Position numbers and translations under genes: made by a program. DNA of 64,000 nt from Nocardioides seonyuensis (GTDB lineage: Bacteria > Actinomycetota > Actinomycetes > Propionibacteriales > Nocardioidaceae). Under the pieces are notes generated by a model that saw only the letters and a list, made by a program, of their open reading frames with translations, was not told the origin of the DNA and did no database searches. The stretch's first letter is position 1, and every line of letters starts with the position of its first letter. Shown in pieces: positions 23,511 through 34,169 of the stretch. The stretch lies in assembly GCF_004683965.1 (NCBI RefSeq), contig NZ_CP038436.1, forward strand, positions 3,224,001 through 3,288,000, given 5' to 3'.

Positions 23511-24631
23511 CCGGCTCCGCACTTCCGGCGGACACGGTCCGTGTCCGGCCGCGGTTCGCCGCGCGGCTCCTCGTCGCCCAAGCCCTGGTGCTGGTGGCCG
23601 GAGCCCTGACCACCTGGCTGGTCGCGTCCGTCGTCGGACCCAGCATCTTCAGCGACCACCTCCAGCAAGCCGGCGACACCCACACCCTCGAGGAGACCCG
23701 TCACGTGGAGGAGGCCTTCGCCTCGGCGCTGGTGGTCTCGTTCTCCCTGGCGCTTCTCGCCTCGGTCCTCGCGGCGCTGGCGGTCTCGTGGTACTTCAGC
23801 CGCCGGGTGCAGCGTTCGATCGGCAACGTGGCCGCGGGGGCAGCACAGATCGCCGCCGGACGGTACGACGCCCGGGTGCCTGATCCCGGTCTGGGTGGCG
23901 AGTTCGCCTCCCTCGCACAGACCTACAACCGCCTCGCGGAGAGGCTCGAGGCGACGGAGTCGACCCGGCGCAGCATGCTGGCCGACCTGGCCCACGAGAT
24001 GCGCACGCCCCTGGCCACGATCGACGCCCACCTGGAGGCAGTCGAGGACGGCGTCCGAGCCCTGGACGACGACACCCTGGGCATCATCCGCGGCTCGACA
24101 GGCCGTCTGCGCCGCCTCGCCGAGGACATGACAGCGGTCTCCCGTGCGGAGGAGGGCCTCGATGTCACGCTGCGCCCGGTCGCCGCGGCCGATGTGGCTG
24201 CTGGGGCCGCCGACGTCGCCCGGGACCGGTACGCCGCCAAGGGGGTGCACCTGCGCACCGAGCTCGCCGACGCCGGCCAGGTCCGCGTGGACGTCGACCG
24301 GTTCGGACAGGTGCTCGGCAACCTTCTCGACAACGCCCTGCGCCACACTCCCGCGGATGGGACCGTGACCCTGTCCTGCCGCCGCATCGACCACTGGGTG
24401 GAGTATCGCGTCGCCGACACCGGTCAGGGGGTGGCGGCCGAGCACCTGCCGCACCTGTTCGACAGGTTCTACCGTGCCGACACCGCCCGCGACCGAGGTC
24501 AAGGTGGCTCGGGCATCGGGCTGGCCATTGCGCGGGCGCTCGTCGAGGCGCACGGTGGCGGGATCTCGGCGTCCAGCGCTGGGCCCGGACTCGGTGCAGT
24601 GTTCACGGTGCGCCTGCCAGGTCTCCGGTAG
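23507..24631 (+). CDS. Sensor histidine kinase
   Basis: 374 residues. TM1 (about 20-43), a short outside loop of about 30 residues with a His and several acids (DHLQQAGDTHTLEETRHVEE), TM2 (about 73-96), HAMP (SRRVQRSIGNVAAGAAQIAAG), HisKA with His163 in LAHEMRTPLATI, then the ATPase boxes: N (NLLDNALRHTP), G1 (VADTGQGV), F (LFDRFYRAD), G2 (GGSGIGLAIA). With so small a sensory loop, the signal may be sensed in the membrane or by bound metal. Starts at GTG 23507, coupled to the regulator. Confidence 0.93.
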   Translation: MTGSALPADTVRVRPRFAARLLVAQALVLVAGALTTWLVASVVGPSIFSDHLQQAGDTHTLEETRHVEEAFASALVVSFSLALLASVLAALAVSWYFSRRVQRSIGNVAAGAAQIAAGRYDARVPDPGLGGEFASLAQTYNRLAERLEATESTRRSMLADLAHEMRTPLATIDAHLEAVEDGVRALDDDTLGIIRGSTGRLRRLAEDMTAVSRAEEGLDVTLRPVAAADVAAGAADVARDRYAAKGVHLRTELADAGQVRVDVDRFGQVLGNLLDNALRHTPADGTVTLSCRRIDHWVEYRVADTGQGVAAEHLPHLFDRFYRADTARDRGQGGSGIGLAIARALVEAHGGGISASSAGPGLGAVFTVRLPGLR

Positions 24632-24672
24632 GGCCATCAGACCCCGGGCCTCGGGGACCAACGGCCGTGCAT

Positions 24673-24688
24673 CTTCAGCGAACCTTCA
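24673..24688. promoter_or_regulatory. Direct repeat site 4 (reverse orientation)
   Basis: CTTCAGCGAACCTTCA, whose reverse complement is TGAAGGTTCGCTGAAG, identical to site 3. It ends 74 bp before the glutaredoxin-like start (24762), which suggests that the redox trio is under the same regulator. Confidence 0.7.
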
Positions 24689-24761
24689 CACAACCTCGCC
24701 GCTTTTCGCCGAGGACCCCTCTGATGCTGGACGCTGTCGAACCAGCGCCTTGGAGGAAGCC

Positions 24762-25088
24762 ATGTCCCCACCCACGCCGGCATCCGAGCCGGTACGGATC
24801 ATCGTCGTGGACAGTGAGGCCTGCCACTTCTGCGAAGACGCGCACCGGGCGCTCGCGGCGCTCGCAGCCAGCTACCCACTGGATGTCGACAACGTGGATG
24901 TGCGCAGCGAGGCGGGACGCGCGTTGATGGCACGCCACCGCGCGCCGATGAGCCCGCTGGTCCTCCTCGACGACACCTTCTTCAGCAGCGGCCGTCTGCC
25001 CCGACGCAAGCTCGAGAAACTCCTGAAGGGCAGGTACGACGAGGCGCAGGGTGCGGTCACCGCTGCGAGGGAGACTCACCATGGGTGA
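24762..25088 (+). CDS. Glutaredoxin-like thiol protein
   Basis: 108 residues with a thioredoxin fold: IIVVDSEACHFCEDAHRALAAL carries the active-site CHFC, then VDNVDVRSEAGRALM and the cis-proline region RAPMSPLVLLDDTFFSSGRLPRRKLEKLL. The ATG at 24762 follows TGGAGGAAG. It overlaps the CcdA-like gene by 8 bp. In such operons the small CxxC protein passes electrons to or from CcdA, or delivers metal. Cytosolic (no signal). Confidence 0.8.
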   Translation: MSPPTPASEPVRIIVVDSEACHFCEDAHRALAALAASYPLDVDNVDVRSEAGRALMARHRAPMSPLVLLDDTFFSSGRLPRRKLEKLLKGRYDEAQGAVTAARETHHG

Positions 25089-26025
25089 TCTGCTGACCAC
25101 CGGCTCGGTCCTCGCCGCGTTCTTCGCCGGAGGCGTCGCCCTGTTCGCGCCGTGCTGCATCGTCTTCCTCGCCCCGTCCTACCTGGCGGTGGCGGTGAAG
25201 AACCGGCGGTGGCGACTGCTGCCGCTCACCTTCGTCTTCGCTGCCGGGCTGGCGCTCGTGCTCGTGCCGATCACGCTCGGCATGAGCCTGGTCGCCTCGA
25301 CCATCGCGAACTACCACGCACCGTTGTACTACGCCGGCGGTGCGCTGATGCTGGCGTTGGCGGGACTCAGCCTGTCCGGCCGGATGCTGAGCATGCCGTC
25401 CTTCCTCCGGGCCCCCGACACCACCGGTGGGGACTCGGCCAGCTTCTTCACCCTCGGGGTCTTCTCCGGAATCGCCAGCTCCTGCTGCGCCCCGGTGCTC
25501 GCTGGCGTGATGACCCTCTCCGCCCTGTCCGGCTCCGCCATCGGAGGAGTGACCCTCGGACTGGCCTACACCTTCGGCATGGTGTTCCCTCTGTTCCTGA
25601 TGGCCCTGTTCTGGGACCGCTTCCGCCTCGGGGAGCGGCGGATCCTGCGGGCCAAGCCGGTCCGCCTCCGGCTGGCGGGCAGGGCGCTGGCCACCAACAC
25701 CATCAACATCGCGGTCGCCGTCGCGTTCACGCTCATGGGTGGCTTCGTCATCTACCTGGCCAACACCGGCCAGATGACCGGTGGTCCGGGGTTCCAGGTC
25801 TCCATCGGCAAGGGACTGTCCGAGATCCTCGGCCGCATCGAGGCCTGGACCGACCCGGTTCCCGAGCCCGTGCTCGGACTCGCCGTCCTGGGCCTCGCCG
25901 CAGTGTTCGTCATCGCGACGCTGCGTGACCGGCACCGACCGGCCCCGTCGACCGGCGTGGAGGCCGACGCGCACGCCGCCTGCCACGCCCCGGCGGCAGA
26001 CGCTCACCCCGAACACCACAGCTGA
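25081..26025 (+). CDS. CcdA/DsbD-like membrane thiol transporter
   Basis: 314 residues with six or more helices. Cysteine pairs lie in two helices, as in CcdA: LFAPCCIVFLAPSYLAV near residue 25 and GIASSCCAPVLAGVM near 145, where the real CcdA pair carries electrons across the membrane. The C-terminus is His/Cys-rich (EADAHAACHAPAADAHPEHHS) and may bind metal. It sits between a CxxC glutaredoxin-like protein inside and a CxxC redoxin outside, so a reducing relay for envelope proteins is likely. Confidence 0.85.
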   Translation: MGDLLTTGSVLAAFFAGGVALFAPCCIVFLAPSYLAVAVKNRRWRLLPLTFVFAAGLALVLVPITLGMSLVASTIANYHAPLYYAGGALMLALAGLSLSGRMLSMPSFLRAPDTTGGDSASFFTLGVFSGIASSCCAPVLAGVMTLSALSGSAIGGVTLGLAYTFGMVFPLFLMALFWDRFRLGERRILRAKPVRLRLAGRALATNTINIAVAVAFTLMGGFVIYLANTGQMTGGPGFQVSIGKGLSEILGRIEAWTDPVPEPVLGLAVLGLAAVFVIATLRDRHRPAPSTGVEADAHAACHAPAADAHPEHHS

Positions 26026-26047
26026 CCAGGACCCTGGAGGAACCGTC

Positions 26048-26671
26048 ATGTCACACAAGGCCGCCGAGCAATCGCGCCATGAACGCCGACTGCACGCCGA
26101 AAAGGCTGCGCGTGCAGCAAGTCGTCGCCGCCGCCTGCGCATCACGATCGGTCTCGTCAGTGCCTTGGCCCTGGTCGCCGTCGTCGCGGCAATGATGCTC
26201 AGCTCACGCCCCGAGTCCTCCAACACGATCCGCACGGCCCCCGACTTCACGCTCACCGACACCGCCGGAAACCAACACACCCTTGCCCGACACCGCGGCG
26301 AGAACGTGCTCCTCTACTTCTCCGAGGGCGCCGGCTGCCAGTCCTGCATCGTCCAGATGGGCGAGATCGAGAAGCAGGCCGACGCCTTGGCACAAGAGGA
26401 CATCACGGTGCTGCCGATCGTCATGAACACCCGTCAGCAGATCACCGCCGACATGGCCGCCAACGGAGTCACCACGCCCTTCCTGCTCGACGACGGCACC
26501 GTCTCCGAGGCCTACGGCACCCTGGGCAACGGCATGCACGCCGGCCTCCCCGGCCACAGCTTCGTGCTCATCGACAAGCAGGGGCGGCAACGCTGGTACG
26601 GCGAGTACCCCTCGATGTGGCTGGACCCCGAGGACCTCCTCGACCAGGTCCGCAGCAAGCTCGGCGCCTGA
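26048..26671 (+). CDS. Membrane-anchored redoxin (AhpC/TSA-like)
   Basis: 207 residues. A very basic N-terminus and one helix (ITIGLVSALALVAVVAAMML, about 37-56) anchor it outside. The thioredoxin domain starts TAPDFTLTDTAGNQHTLARH, with the active site GAGCQSCIVQMGEIEKQ (CxxC), then PIVMNTRQQITADMAANGVTTPFLLDD and GLPGHSFVLIDKQG. It is the extracytoplasmic partner expected for the CcdA-like protein before it. Last gene of the redox trio; csoR begins 132 nt downstream. Confidence 0.85.
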   Translation: MSHKAAEQSRHERRLHAEKAARAASRRRRLRITIGLVSALALVAVVAAMMLSSRPESSNTIRTAPDFTLTDTAGNQHTLARHRGENVLLYFSEGAGCQSCIVQMGEIEKQADALAQEDITVLPIVMNTRQQITADMAANGVTTPFLLDDGTVSEAYGTLGNGMHAGLPGHSFVLIDKQGRQRWYGEYPSMWLDPEDLLDQVRSKLGA

Positions 26672-26696
26672 CCTCCAAGGCAGCGGCCTGGCCTGA

Positions 26697-26712
26697 TGAA
26701 GGTTCGATGAAG
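26697..26712. promoter_or_regulatory. Direct repeat TGAAG-N6-TGAAG, site 5
   Basis: TGAAGGTTCGATGAAG, 92 bp before csoR and 22 bp before the CsoR operator. Activation by the two-component regulator and repression by CsoR may thus meet on the promoter of the copper-export operon. Confidence 0.65.
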
Positions 26713-26734
26713 GTCTCTCCGGCAGCCTTGCTTC

Positions 26735-26753
26735 CGTACCCCTAGGGGGTATC
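26735..26753. promoter_or_regulatory. CsoR operator
   Basis: GTACCCCTAGGGGGTAT: an inverted repeat TACCCC / GGGGTA around CTAG-like centre, the known style of Cu(I)-CsoR operators. It is 50 bp before csoR. A half-site, ATACCC, follows at 26769-26774. Confidence 0.85.
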
Positions 26754-26803
26754 CTCAAATGAGAGCAGATACCCGAGACCGGAACAGGTAGGAGGTGGTC
26801 GCG

Positions 26804-27088
26804 ATGGCTGTCGAACCGGGCTACATCACCGAGAAGCAGGCAGTCCTGACAAGGCTGCGCCGCATCGAGGGCCAGATTCGCGGTCTGCAGCGACTGGTGG
26901 ATGAGGAGCAGTACTGCATCGACATCCTCACCCAGGTCTCGGCCGCTACCAAGGCCCTCGAAGGTGTCGCGCTGGTTCTCCTCGACCAGCACCTCGAGCA
27001 CTGTCTGACGCACGCCACTGACCCCGCCGAGGCCCAGCAGAAGCTCAACGAGGCCTCCGCAGCGATCCGGCGACTCGTCCGCTCATGA
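26804..27088 (+). CDS. csoR: CsoR copper-sensing repressor
   Basis: 94 residues, all helical, DUF156/CsoR fold. The Cu(I) ligands are all present: Cys38 (EEQYCIDIL), His63 and Cys67 (LDQHLEHCLTH). The basic first helix (LTRLRRIEGQIRGLQRLV) binds DNA. Start at ATG 26804 with GGAGG 8 nt upstream. In copper the repressor lets go of the operator at 26735 and opens csoR-copZ-copA. A few other members sense Ni, sulfide or formaldehyde; the C-H-C set and the neighbours make copper most likely. Confidence 0.95.
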   Translation: MAVEPGYITEKQAVLTRLRRIEGQIRGLQRLVDEEQYCIDILTQVSAATKALEGVALVLLDQHLEHCLTHATDPAEAQQKLNEASAAIRRLVRS

Positions 27089-27114
27089 CCGACCCGTTCA
27101 ACGAAGGAGTACTG

Positions 27115-27495
27115 ATGCCCACGACCAAGACCAGCACCGACCTCCAGCTGCTCGACACCTCCGCAGACGGCGGTGGGTGCGGCTGCGGAGGGTGCGGCTG
27201 CGGATCCAGCACCGAGACCAGAAGCTCCACAGGCACCAACACTGAATCGACCGCCACCGCCGCAACGAAGGGAAACCAGATGACCACCAACACCTACGCC
27301 GTCACCGGCATGACCTGCGGTCACTGCGCCAGCGCCGTCACCAGCGAGCTCAGGAGTCTCGATGGGGTCACCGACGTCACCGTCGACCTCGTCGCCGGCG
27401 GCACCTCCTCGGTCACCGTCACCAGCACCCAGCGCCTCGACCAGTCCCAGGTGTCCGCTGCCCTCGACGAGGCCGGCGACTACCAGCTCGCCTGA
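27115..27495 (+). CDS. copZ: Copper chaperone CopZ with Cys-rich N-terminal extension
   Basis: 126 residues from ATG 27115 (AAGGAG 5 nt upstream). The C-terminal 70 residues are a heavy-metal-associated domain: YAVTGMTCGHCASAVTSELRSLDGVTDV, with the Cu(I)-binding C-x2-C. The N-terminal 50 residues are unusual: GGGCGCGGCGCGSS, a cluster of four Cys in C-x-C pairs, followed by a Ser/Thr linker. A second start (ATG 27280, with GAAGGG before it) would yield a plain 71-residue CopZ, so two products are possible. It delivers Cu(I) to the ATPase downstream. Confidence 0.88.
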   Translation: MPTTKTSTDLQLLDTSADGGGCGCGGCGCGSSTETRSSTGTNTESTATAATKGNQMTTNTYAVTGMTCGHCASAVTSELRSLDGVTDVTVDLVAGGTSSVTVTSTQRLDQSQVSAALDEAGDYQLA

Positions 27496-27543
27496 GGCTC
27501 CAACTTTCATACCGAACCCCCGTCCCCTGCAGGAGGCACAGTC

Positions 27544-29885
27544 ATGACACTGAAGGCCAGCACGCCTGGTGCCGTCAACGACGTCGAGCTCGCCATCGGC
27601 GGAATGACCTGTGCCTCCTGCGCCGCCCGCATCGAGAAGAAGCTGAACAAGCTCGACGGAGTCACCGCCACGGTCAACTACGCCACCGAGAAGGCCAAGG
27701 TCAGCTACCCGACGACGCTCAGCCCCTCCGATCTCGTCACCGTGGTCGAAGCCACCGGCTACACCGCCGCTGTGCCCGTCCCGGTGACCGGCGATGAATC
27801 CACCACTGCCGAGCCCGAATCGGACGACCGGGACCGCGAGGCCGCGAGCTGGCGGCAGCGCCTGATCGTCTCCACCGTGCTCACCGCACCGGTCCTGGCC
27901 CTGTCGATGATCCCTGCGCTGCAGTTCGACAACTGGCAGTGGATCTCCCTGACCCTTGCCTCGCCCGTCGTGGTCTGGGGCGCCTGGCCGTTCCACCGCG
28001 CCGCGGTGACCAACGCCCGCCACGGCGCCGCCACTATGGACACCTTGATCTCCGTCGGAGTCACCGCAGCCTGGCTCTGGTCGCTGTGGGCACTGCTGTT
28101 CACCCACGCCGGAATGACCGGGATGCGGATGCCGTTCGACCTCTTCCCCGACGGCGAGGCGGATGTCCACATCTACCTCGAGGTCGCAGCCGCGGTCACC
28201 ACCTTCATCATCGCCGGCCGCTACTTCGAGGCCCGTGCCAAGCGCCAGTCCGGTGCGGCACTGCGCGCCCTGCTCGACATGGGCGCCAAGGACGTCGCCG
28301 TCCTCCGCGACGGCGCAGAAGTACGTGTGCCGGCGAGCCAGCTCGCGGTCGGGGACCGGTTCCTCGTGCGCCCCGGCGAGAAGGTCGCCACCGACGGCGT
28401 CGTCGAGGACGGAACCTCGGCCGTCGACGCCTCCATGCTCACCGGAGAACCAGTCCCCGTCGAGGTGGGCCCTGGTGACGTCGTCGTGGGCGCGACCGTG
28501 AACGCCGGCGGCCGCCTGGTGGTCCGGGCCACCCGCGTCGGAGCCGACACCCAGCTGGCACAGATGGCACGGCTCGTCGAGGACGCCCAGAACGGCAAGG
28601 CCCAGGTCCAGCGCCTCGCAGACCGCGTCTCTGCGGTCTTCGTTCCCATCGTGATCGCCCTCTCCCTGGCCACACTCGCCGGTTGGCTGCTGACCGGCCA
28701 CACCGTCACGGCGGCGTTCACCGCCGCAGTGGCGGTCCTGATCATCGCCTGCCCCTGCGCCCTCGGGCTGGCCACACCCACCGCCCTGCTCGTCGGCACT
28801 GGCCGCGGCGCCCAGCTCGGCGTGCTCATCAAGGGCCCCGAGGTCCTCGAGTCCACCCGGGTGGTCGACACCATCGTCCTGGACAAGACCGGCACCGTGA
28901 CCACCGGACGGATGGAACTCGTCCACGCCGTCCCCGCCGACAACGTCGACGACGCCGACCTGCTCCGGCTGGTCGGAGCCCTCGAGAACGCCTCCGAACA
29001 CCCCATCGGCCAGGCCATCGCCACCGGCGCCAGCCAACAACTCGGAACTCGCCTGCCCGACGTCGAGGGATTCACCTCGACCCAGGGCCTCGGGGTCGCG
29101 GGGATGGTCGAGGGCCATGCGGTCGTCGCGGGACGGCCCGGCTGGCTCGCCCAGGAATGGAGCCAACCCCTCGACGCGCAGCTGGCGCAGGTGGTCGATG
29201 ACGCCGAGCAGCAAGGACGGACCGTGATCGCCGCCGGCTGGGACGGCGCGGCCCGCGGTGTCGTCGTGGTCTCCGACGCCATCAAGCCCACCAGCGCCCA
29301 GGCCGTGGCCGAGCTCAAGGACCTCGGACTGAGGCCGGTGCTGCTCACCGGAGACAACGAACGCGCCGCCCGCGCGGTCGCCGCCGAGGTGGGCATCGAC
29401 GAGGTCATCGCCGAGGTCCTTCCGGCCGACAAGGTCGCCGTCGTCGAACGCCTGCAACGCCAGGGCCGCACCGTCGCCATGGTCGGGGATGGCGTCAACG
29501 ACGCCGCCGCGCTGGCGACATCCGACTTGGGCATCGCCATGGGAACGGGCACCGACGTCGCCATCGAGGCCTCCGACCTCACCCTGGTCCGCGGCGACCT
29601 CCGCGCCGCCGTCGACGCGATCCGGCTCTCCCGCCGCACCCTGCGCACCATCAAGGGCAACCTGTTCTGGGCCTTCGCCTACAACGTCGCGGCACTGCCC
29701 CTGGCCGCCCTCGGCCTGCTCAACCCACTGATCGCCGGCGCCGCGATGGCGTTCTCCTCGGTGTTCGTGGTCTCCAACAGCCTGCGGCTGCGCCGGTTCC
29801 AAGCGGTCTCCACGCAATCAACCGACACCCCGCACCCCGACCCCGACCCGACCAAGACCAACCTTTCCAAGGTGGAGGCACGACG

Positions 29886-29889
<4 letters not shown>
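27544..29889 (+). CDS. copA: Copper-exporting P1B-type ATPase
   Basis: 781 residues. The N-terminal metal-binding domain has [15 protein letters not shown] (Cys23, Cys26). The transport site is CPC (403-405) in [16 protein letters not shown]. Other motifs: TGEPVPVE (actuator), DKTGTVT (phosphorylated Asp447), [11 protein letters not shown] and [12 protein letters not shown]. The last helices ([29 protein letters not shown]) carry the Cu(I)-type N and M-x2-SS residues. It pumps Cu(I) outward. Third gene of csoR-copZ-copA; the next ATPase overlaps by ATGA. Confidence 0.96.
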
Positions 29890-32345
<2,456 letters not shown>

Positions 32346-32356
32346 CTCCCGCAGAT

Positions 32357-32384
32357 GGCTTGCCGGCTCGGACGCCGGCAAGCC
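32357..32384. terminator. Hairpin between convergent genes
   Basis: A perfect 11-bp stem GGCTTGCCGGC / GCCGGCAAGCC with a 6-nt loop. It starts 12 nt after the CPD ATPase stop and lies before the convergent DUF305 gene. It probably ends transcription from both sides. Confidence 0.75.
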
Positions 32385-32395
32385 TCTGCGTTGGG

Positions 32396-33115
32396 TCAGC
32401 GCTGTGCCAAGCCCAGATGAGGGAGGGCCAGCACGAGGTCGAGGATCCCCAGTGCCGTCCACTGATCCTTTGGGGTGCCGGCGGCGGACCCCCCGAACTC
32501 CGGGACGGGGCGTTCGTCGGCCTCCGCCTTCGTGGTGGCCGGTCCGTTCTCCTCGATGTCCTGGACCAGCCAGTCCATCTCCTTGATCTCCTTGCGCTGC
32601 GCCGCCGCGATGCCGTCCGCCAGCTCGCGGACTCGAACGTCCTCGATCCCGGCTCTCTCGCTGGTCAGGATCGCGATCGAGTGGTGGGGGATCATCGCCT
32701 CCATGTAGCTCTCGTCATCGACGAGTGCCTGCGAGCGCGACAGGTACAGCGCAGTTCCACCGAGCACGATGGCGCCGAGGACGATGCCGATGTTCACCGC
32801 GCGGTTCCGGTACATCATTCCCCACATGAAGGCGAGCATGATCAGTGCCATCGCCGCGCCCATCAGGAGCGCCATGTACACGCGCTCCTCGCTGAAGCGG
32901 ACATGATCGGCACTGAACGCATTGGTGTACGTGAGCCCGAACATGACGACAGTGGACGTCGCGATCATGAGCCCGAAGCGCAGGTACATCTTCGCCTCGT
33001 GGTGTCCGCCCGACTCGCGGCCGTGGTCTCCGTTGTTGCTGTCTGCGGGCTCGGAATGTTCGCCGGCCCCGGGATGGCTGGCATTCTGTGGTTCCTTCTG
33101 CTGACGCTGGTTCAT
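32396..33115 (-). CDS. Membrane-bound DUF305 protein
   Basis: 239 residues from ATG 33115. A polar His/Glu-rich N-terminus (about 45 residues), then three helices (MYLRFGLMIATSTVVMFGL; VYMALLMGAAMALIMLAFMWGMMY; NIGIVLGAIVLGGTALYL), then half a DUF305 domain: EAMIPHHSIAILTSERAGIED and RKEIKEMDWL. Met and His residues are concentrated in the helices and the HH motif. Unlike the two secreted DUF305 proteins of the island, it keeps the binding domain next to a membrane bundle. Downstream of the second copper-storage gene, same strand. Confidence 0.82.
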   Translation of the reverse strand: MNQRQQKEPQNASHPGAGEHSEPADSNNGDHGRESGGHHEAKMYLRFGLMIATSTVVMFGLTYTNAFSADHVRFSEERVYMALLMGAAMALIMLAFMWGMMYRNRAVNIGIVLGAIVLGGTALYLSRSQALVDDESYMEAMIPHHSIAILTSERAGIEDVRVRELADGIAAAQRKEIKEMDWLVQDIEENGPATTKAEADERPVPEFGGSAAGTPKDQWTALGILDLVLALPHLGLAQR

Positions 33116-33202
33116 CTTGTCTTCCTCAGGATCGAAGTCGTTGCGGACAGGCGCGCACGGGATGACCGAACCGCTCGGATCCGGCCATCCCACGCGGCCG
33201 CG

Positions 33203-33610
33203 TTAGCCGATGGCGCTGAGGAGGCGGTTGCAGGCGTCCTCGCACCGCCGGCAGGCCTCGGCGCAGATCCGGCAGTGCTCGTGCATCTCGGCGTGCTGCT
33301 CGCACTCCTCGGCGCAGGACTTGCAGGCCTGAGCGCACGCCTGCAACACCGCCCGGGTGATGTTGGCGTCGTAGCCGGTGTGGCGTGACAGCACCCGGCC
33401 AGTCGCCTCGCAGATGTCGGCGCAGTCCGCGTTCGTGCGGATGCACTTGGTCAGTTCCGCGACCATCTCCTCGCTCAGACACGCATCGGCGCACGCCGTG
33501 CACGCCTGAGCGCACTCCACGCATGCTTCGACACATTGCGCCAGGAGTTCGCGGTCGGTGTTGATCTCCGCCGGGTAGGTCTTCATCATGTCGCTGATCG
33601 TGCTGGTCAT
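33203..33610 (-). CDS. Four-helix-bundle copper-storage protein, second copy
   Basis: 135 residues with 18 Cys in the same places as the protein at 14702-15106; the central part (RHTGYDAN, then HEHCRICAEACRRCE) is nearly identical. It begins MTSTISDMMKTYPAEIN with no export signal, so it is cytosolic. Two such paralogues in one island suggest different expression or copper capacity. It starts the 33610-32396 gene pair with the membrane DUF305 protein. Confidence 0.9.
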   Translation of the reverse strand: MTSTISDMMKTYPAEINTDRELLAQCVEACVECAQACTACADACLSEEMVAELTKCIRTNADCADICEATGRVLSRHTGYDANITRAVLQACAQACKSCAEECEQHAEMHEHCRICAEACRRCEDACNRLLSAIG

Positions 33611-33698
33611 GAGTTTCTCCGTCTCTCGTGAATGCGGTCCTGGGTTGGCGAACGGGACTGGGCATCACGTGGTGCGCTGCCCAGCCGCGCTGGAACCC

Positions 33699-34169
33699 CT
33701 ATGTCCGCATCACCGGAGACGTGCGAGGTGGAGCAAGCAGTGGCGGACTTCCACGGGCACTTGCCACCCAGTGAGCGGCCAGGAGCAGCACTCGGCGGAC
33801 GCCGCTGTGCGAGAACGCCGAGACACGCCACCAACCGCGCCGGCACAACAGCAGGACGCCGACACCGAGCAAGGTCAGGCACGCGCCGAGCAGGTGCAGG
33901 AGATGCGCAGCGCTGGCCCCGTCTCCAGCATCATGACCAGATCGGGATCCAGGCCCGTCGCCCTTTCCGCGTCGGACCCCCTGGAATGAGGGGGCGGCGT
34001 CGACGTCACCGGCCACGTCGGAGACCACCGCAGGTGCCGGCGCTGTCATGCCCACGTGGCGGGCGAACACGTTGTCGCCCGACACGCCGGTGAGTACGAA
34101 GAAGCCGGCCATGAGGCACCCGACGAGCGAAGGGGCTCGTCGCGTGAAGGGTCGCTTGCGAGGGACCAT
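33699..34169 (-). CDS. DUF6153-like small membrane protein
   Basis: 156 residues from ATG 34169. TM1 (APSLVGCLMAGFFVLTGVSG), an outside segment with HVGMTAPAPAV and SGHDAGDGASAAH, TM2 (LLHLLGACLTLLGVGVLLLC), then a basic, aromatic tail. The plan resembles the DUF6153 protein at 12105, and both lie next to DUF305 and Csp genes, which suggests that the two ends of the metal region contain paralogous sets. Its tail is longer and odd in composition, so the 3' part could be a frame extension. Confidence 0.5.
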   Translation of the reverse strand: MVPRKRPFTRRAPSLVGCLMAGFFVLTGVSGDNVFARHVGMTAPAPAVVSDVAGDVDAAPSFQGVRRGKGDGPGSRSGHDAGDGASAAHLLHLLGACLTLLGVGVLLLCRRGWWRVSAFSHSGVRRVLLLAAHWVASARGSPPLLAPPRTSPVMRT

